DNA of 7,464 nt from Kiritimatiellia bacterium (GTDB lineage Bacteria > Verrucomicrobiota > Kiritimatiellia > RFP12 > UBA3636), in NCBI GenBank assembly GCA_016295275.1, contig JAEDLN010000119.1:1-7464 (forward strand). The letters run 5' to 3'. Positions 6,402 to 7,464 of the stretch are shown in pieces. The number at the start of each line of letters is the position of its first letter. The first letter of the stretch is position 1. A model generated the notes under the pieces. The model ran no database searches, was not told the origin of the DNA, and worked only from the letters and a program-made list of their open reading frames with translations. Position numbers and translations under genes: made by a program.

Positions 6402-7319
6402 ATGTTCTTGCCTATTCTTTTCAATTCAGCTCGGAAGTGGGGTTACATTTCCCAAAGCGGAGAAATAGTCATCCCGCCTAAGTTTTTATACGCAGATTCT
6501 TTTAGTGAAGGGCTGGCTCCTGTCGCAACTGAAGATGGGTCTGGATATATAAATGGTGCAGGTTGTTTCGCAATACCACCATTATTTGGTGAGGCTTACA
6601 GTTTTGAAGGGGGACTTGCCATAGTATCTGACAATAATGGTTCAAGGGGGAAATACGGCATGATTGACAAATCTGGTAAATTCGTTATCAAGCCAGCATT
6701 TGATAATCTTGCGTTGCCGTCGTCGGGTTTGTCATTGGCAGCGGTTGATAATAAAATGGGATTTGTTGATTCATCCGGCAAATTTCGTATTCCACCAATA
6801 TTTGATAATGCCGATAGCTTTGACGAATGCGGTTGGTCGTGCGTTAAAAAAGACGGGATTTGCTTTTTTATCGGAGTTGATGGAAAAACAACGCTCCAGT
6901 TTGATTGCGAAAGCGCAAGCCCATTCTATGATGGTCTTTCCGTAATTGCGAGGAATGGAAAGTCGGGATGCGTGGATAGGTCTGGCTCGCTTGTCATGCC
7001 TTGCGTTTTCGACGAAATGTTTAATTCTGAAGAAGGGACATTCGCCGTAAAAAGGGAGGATGCTTGGTCTTTTGTCGATTGGTCTGGTACTCCGTTGTTT
7101 GATATGTCGTTTGATCTTGTTTCTTCATTTTCCGAAGGTTTCGCTGGTGTTTGCCGTGACGGCAGATGGGGGTATATTGCACATGACGGCTCTTTCCTGA
7201 CGCCTCTTGTCTTTGCTGAAACATGGGATTTCTACCATTCTTTCGCAAAAGTCCTTTCAGTAGATGGGGAAATGAGTTATCTTCATTCGAGTGGAAAAAG
7301 CATTCTTCCTTTAATGTAG
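6402..7319 (+). CDS. WG-repeat protein
   Basis: The 305-residue product consists almost entirely of WG (KWG) repeats of about 33-35 residues, pattern 'k.G[YF]id.sGk..i.P.Fd.a..FseGla.V'. Eight full copies start near residues 12, 46, 84, 118, 151, 186, 220 and 254, and a partial ninth starts at 288. The first (KWGYISQSGEIVIPP) and eighth (RWGYIAHDGSFLTP) are the most canonical; the fifth to seventh are degenerate. WG repeats are thought to fold as a beta-rich solenoid or propeller-like scaffold for protein contacts; no enzymatic motif is visible. No signal peptide or membrane helix is seen, so it is probably cytoplasmic. The ATG has no Shine-Dalgarno and lies just after repeat copy 3, so expression or an original N-terminus may have been altered. 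Flanked by dispersed repeats in opposite orientation (6353 and 7329-7408). Confidence 0.9.
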   Translation: MFLPILFNSARKWGYISQSGEIVIPPKFLYADSFSEGLAPVATEDGSGYINGAGCFAIPPLFGEAYSFEGGLAIVSDNNGSRGKYGMIDKSGKFVIKPAFDNLALPSSGLSLAAVDNKMGFVDSSGKFRIPPIFDNADSFDECGWSCVKKDGICFFIGVDGKTTLQFDCESASPFYDGLSVIARNGKSGCVDRSGSLVMPCVFDEMFNSEEGTFAVKREDAWSFVDWSGTPLFDMSFDLVSSFSEGFAGVCRDGRWGYIAHDGSFLTPLVFAETWDFYHSFAKVLSVDGEMSYLHSSGKSILPLM

Positions 7320-7328
7320 GTTTTCTGC

Positions 7329-7408
7329 AATTATACAGAAGGGTCTTGTCTAATCAAAATTTGGTAAACTACATACTGTACCTTATACAGTTGCTGACCC
7401 TGTAAGGC
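7329..7408 (-). repeat. Dispersed repeat, copy 4, inverted and split by 47 bases
   Basis: On the minus strand, GCCTTACAGGGTCAG (7394-7408) and AGACCCTTCTGTATAATT (7329-7346) are the two halves of the repeat. The second half matches copy 2 rather than copies 1 and 3. Between them lie 47 extra bases (7347-7393) containing the hairpin ACTGTA-CCTTA-TACAGT (7375-7391). The copy begins ten bases after the WG gene stop and abuts the transposase fragment. Confidence 0.75.
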
Positions 7409-7464
7409 TAAGGGAGCAGAACCCGGCTCTCGTGAGGAAATGGCTGGAAACGGATTACCCCGCC
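7408..7464 (+). pseudogene. 5'-truncated IS630-family transposase, continues past the window
   Basis: The last 19 codons read L, then REQNPALVRKWLETDYPA. This matches the segment of IS630-family DDE transposases that follows the N-terminal helix-turn-helix and precedes the first catalytic Asp ('..yeqnpe.vr.WleeeYPai..'). Upstream the frame is open only into the dispersed repeat and reaches a stop at 7351-7353 with no start codon, so the N-terminal region of roughly 100 or more residues is missing. The break falls at or within a few bases of the inner edge of repeat copy 4. The catalytic domain, if present, lies beyond 7464. Identification rests on 18 residues recognised by eye. Confidence 0.65.

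Noticed and set aside
7323..7340. Intrinsic terminator after the WG gene (TTCTG...CAGAA)
   Set aside because: Only a 5-bp, AT-rich stem with an 8-base loop and no following T-tract; it is formed by chance from the repeat edge.
5295..7408. Integron-type cassette array (repeats as attC sites)
   Set aside because: The repeats lack paired RYYYAAC/GTTRRRY core sites in attC arrangement, and no integrase is visible. The cassette-like layout must have another explanation.

Overview
The window has two contrasting halves. The left two thirds (about 290-5061) is a GC-rich, conserved housekeeping operon on the minus strand: nusA, infB, rbfA. It couples transcription elongation/antitermination (NusA), translation initiation (IF2) and 30S maturation (RbfA). 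A well-formed sigma70-type promoter (TTGACC, 17-bp spacer, TAGAAT) sits upstream of nusA and fixes the nusA start at 4919. No rimP lies between this promoter and nusA, although rimP precedes nusA in many bacteria.

The operon is bracketed by GC-rich, non-coding repeat DNA (1-290 and about 5100-5290). Both flanks carry the same family of 15-nt hairpins (6-bp arms, 3-nt loop). The arm sequences differ between copies but pairing is kept in six of seven. A 16-bp inverted repeat (43-58 versus 5197-5212) also joins the two flanks.

The right third (5295-7464) is AT-richer and looks like a mobile or accessory scrapyard on the plus strand. It holds four copies of a dispersed repeat with core GGGTCAGACCC, one of them inverted and split. 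It also holds two short remnants that look like Rhs/YD-repeat proteins (the second convincing, the first tentative), a two-helix membrane protein with a probable bacterial PH-like domain, a cytoplasmic WG-repeat protein, and a truncated IS630-family transposase running off the right edge. The repeats lie directly before each intact accessory gene, and one inverted copy lies just after the last gene.

Organism: inferred, not proven. The operon sequence type, the Rhs fragment containing YDTFGSLTNE, the WG-repeat protein and the IS630 remnant together suggest an uncultured member of the Verrucomicrobiota/Kiritimatiellota/Lentisphaerota group, perhaps host-associated. No rRNA, tRNA or CRISPR array was seen.
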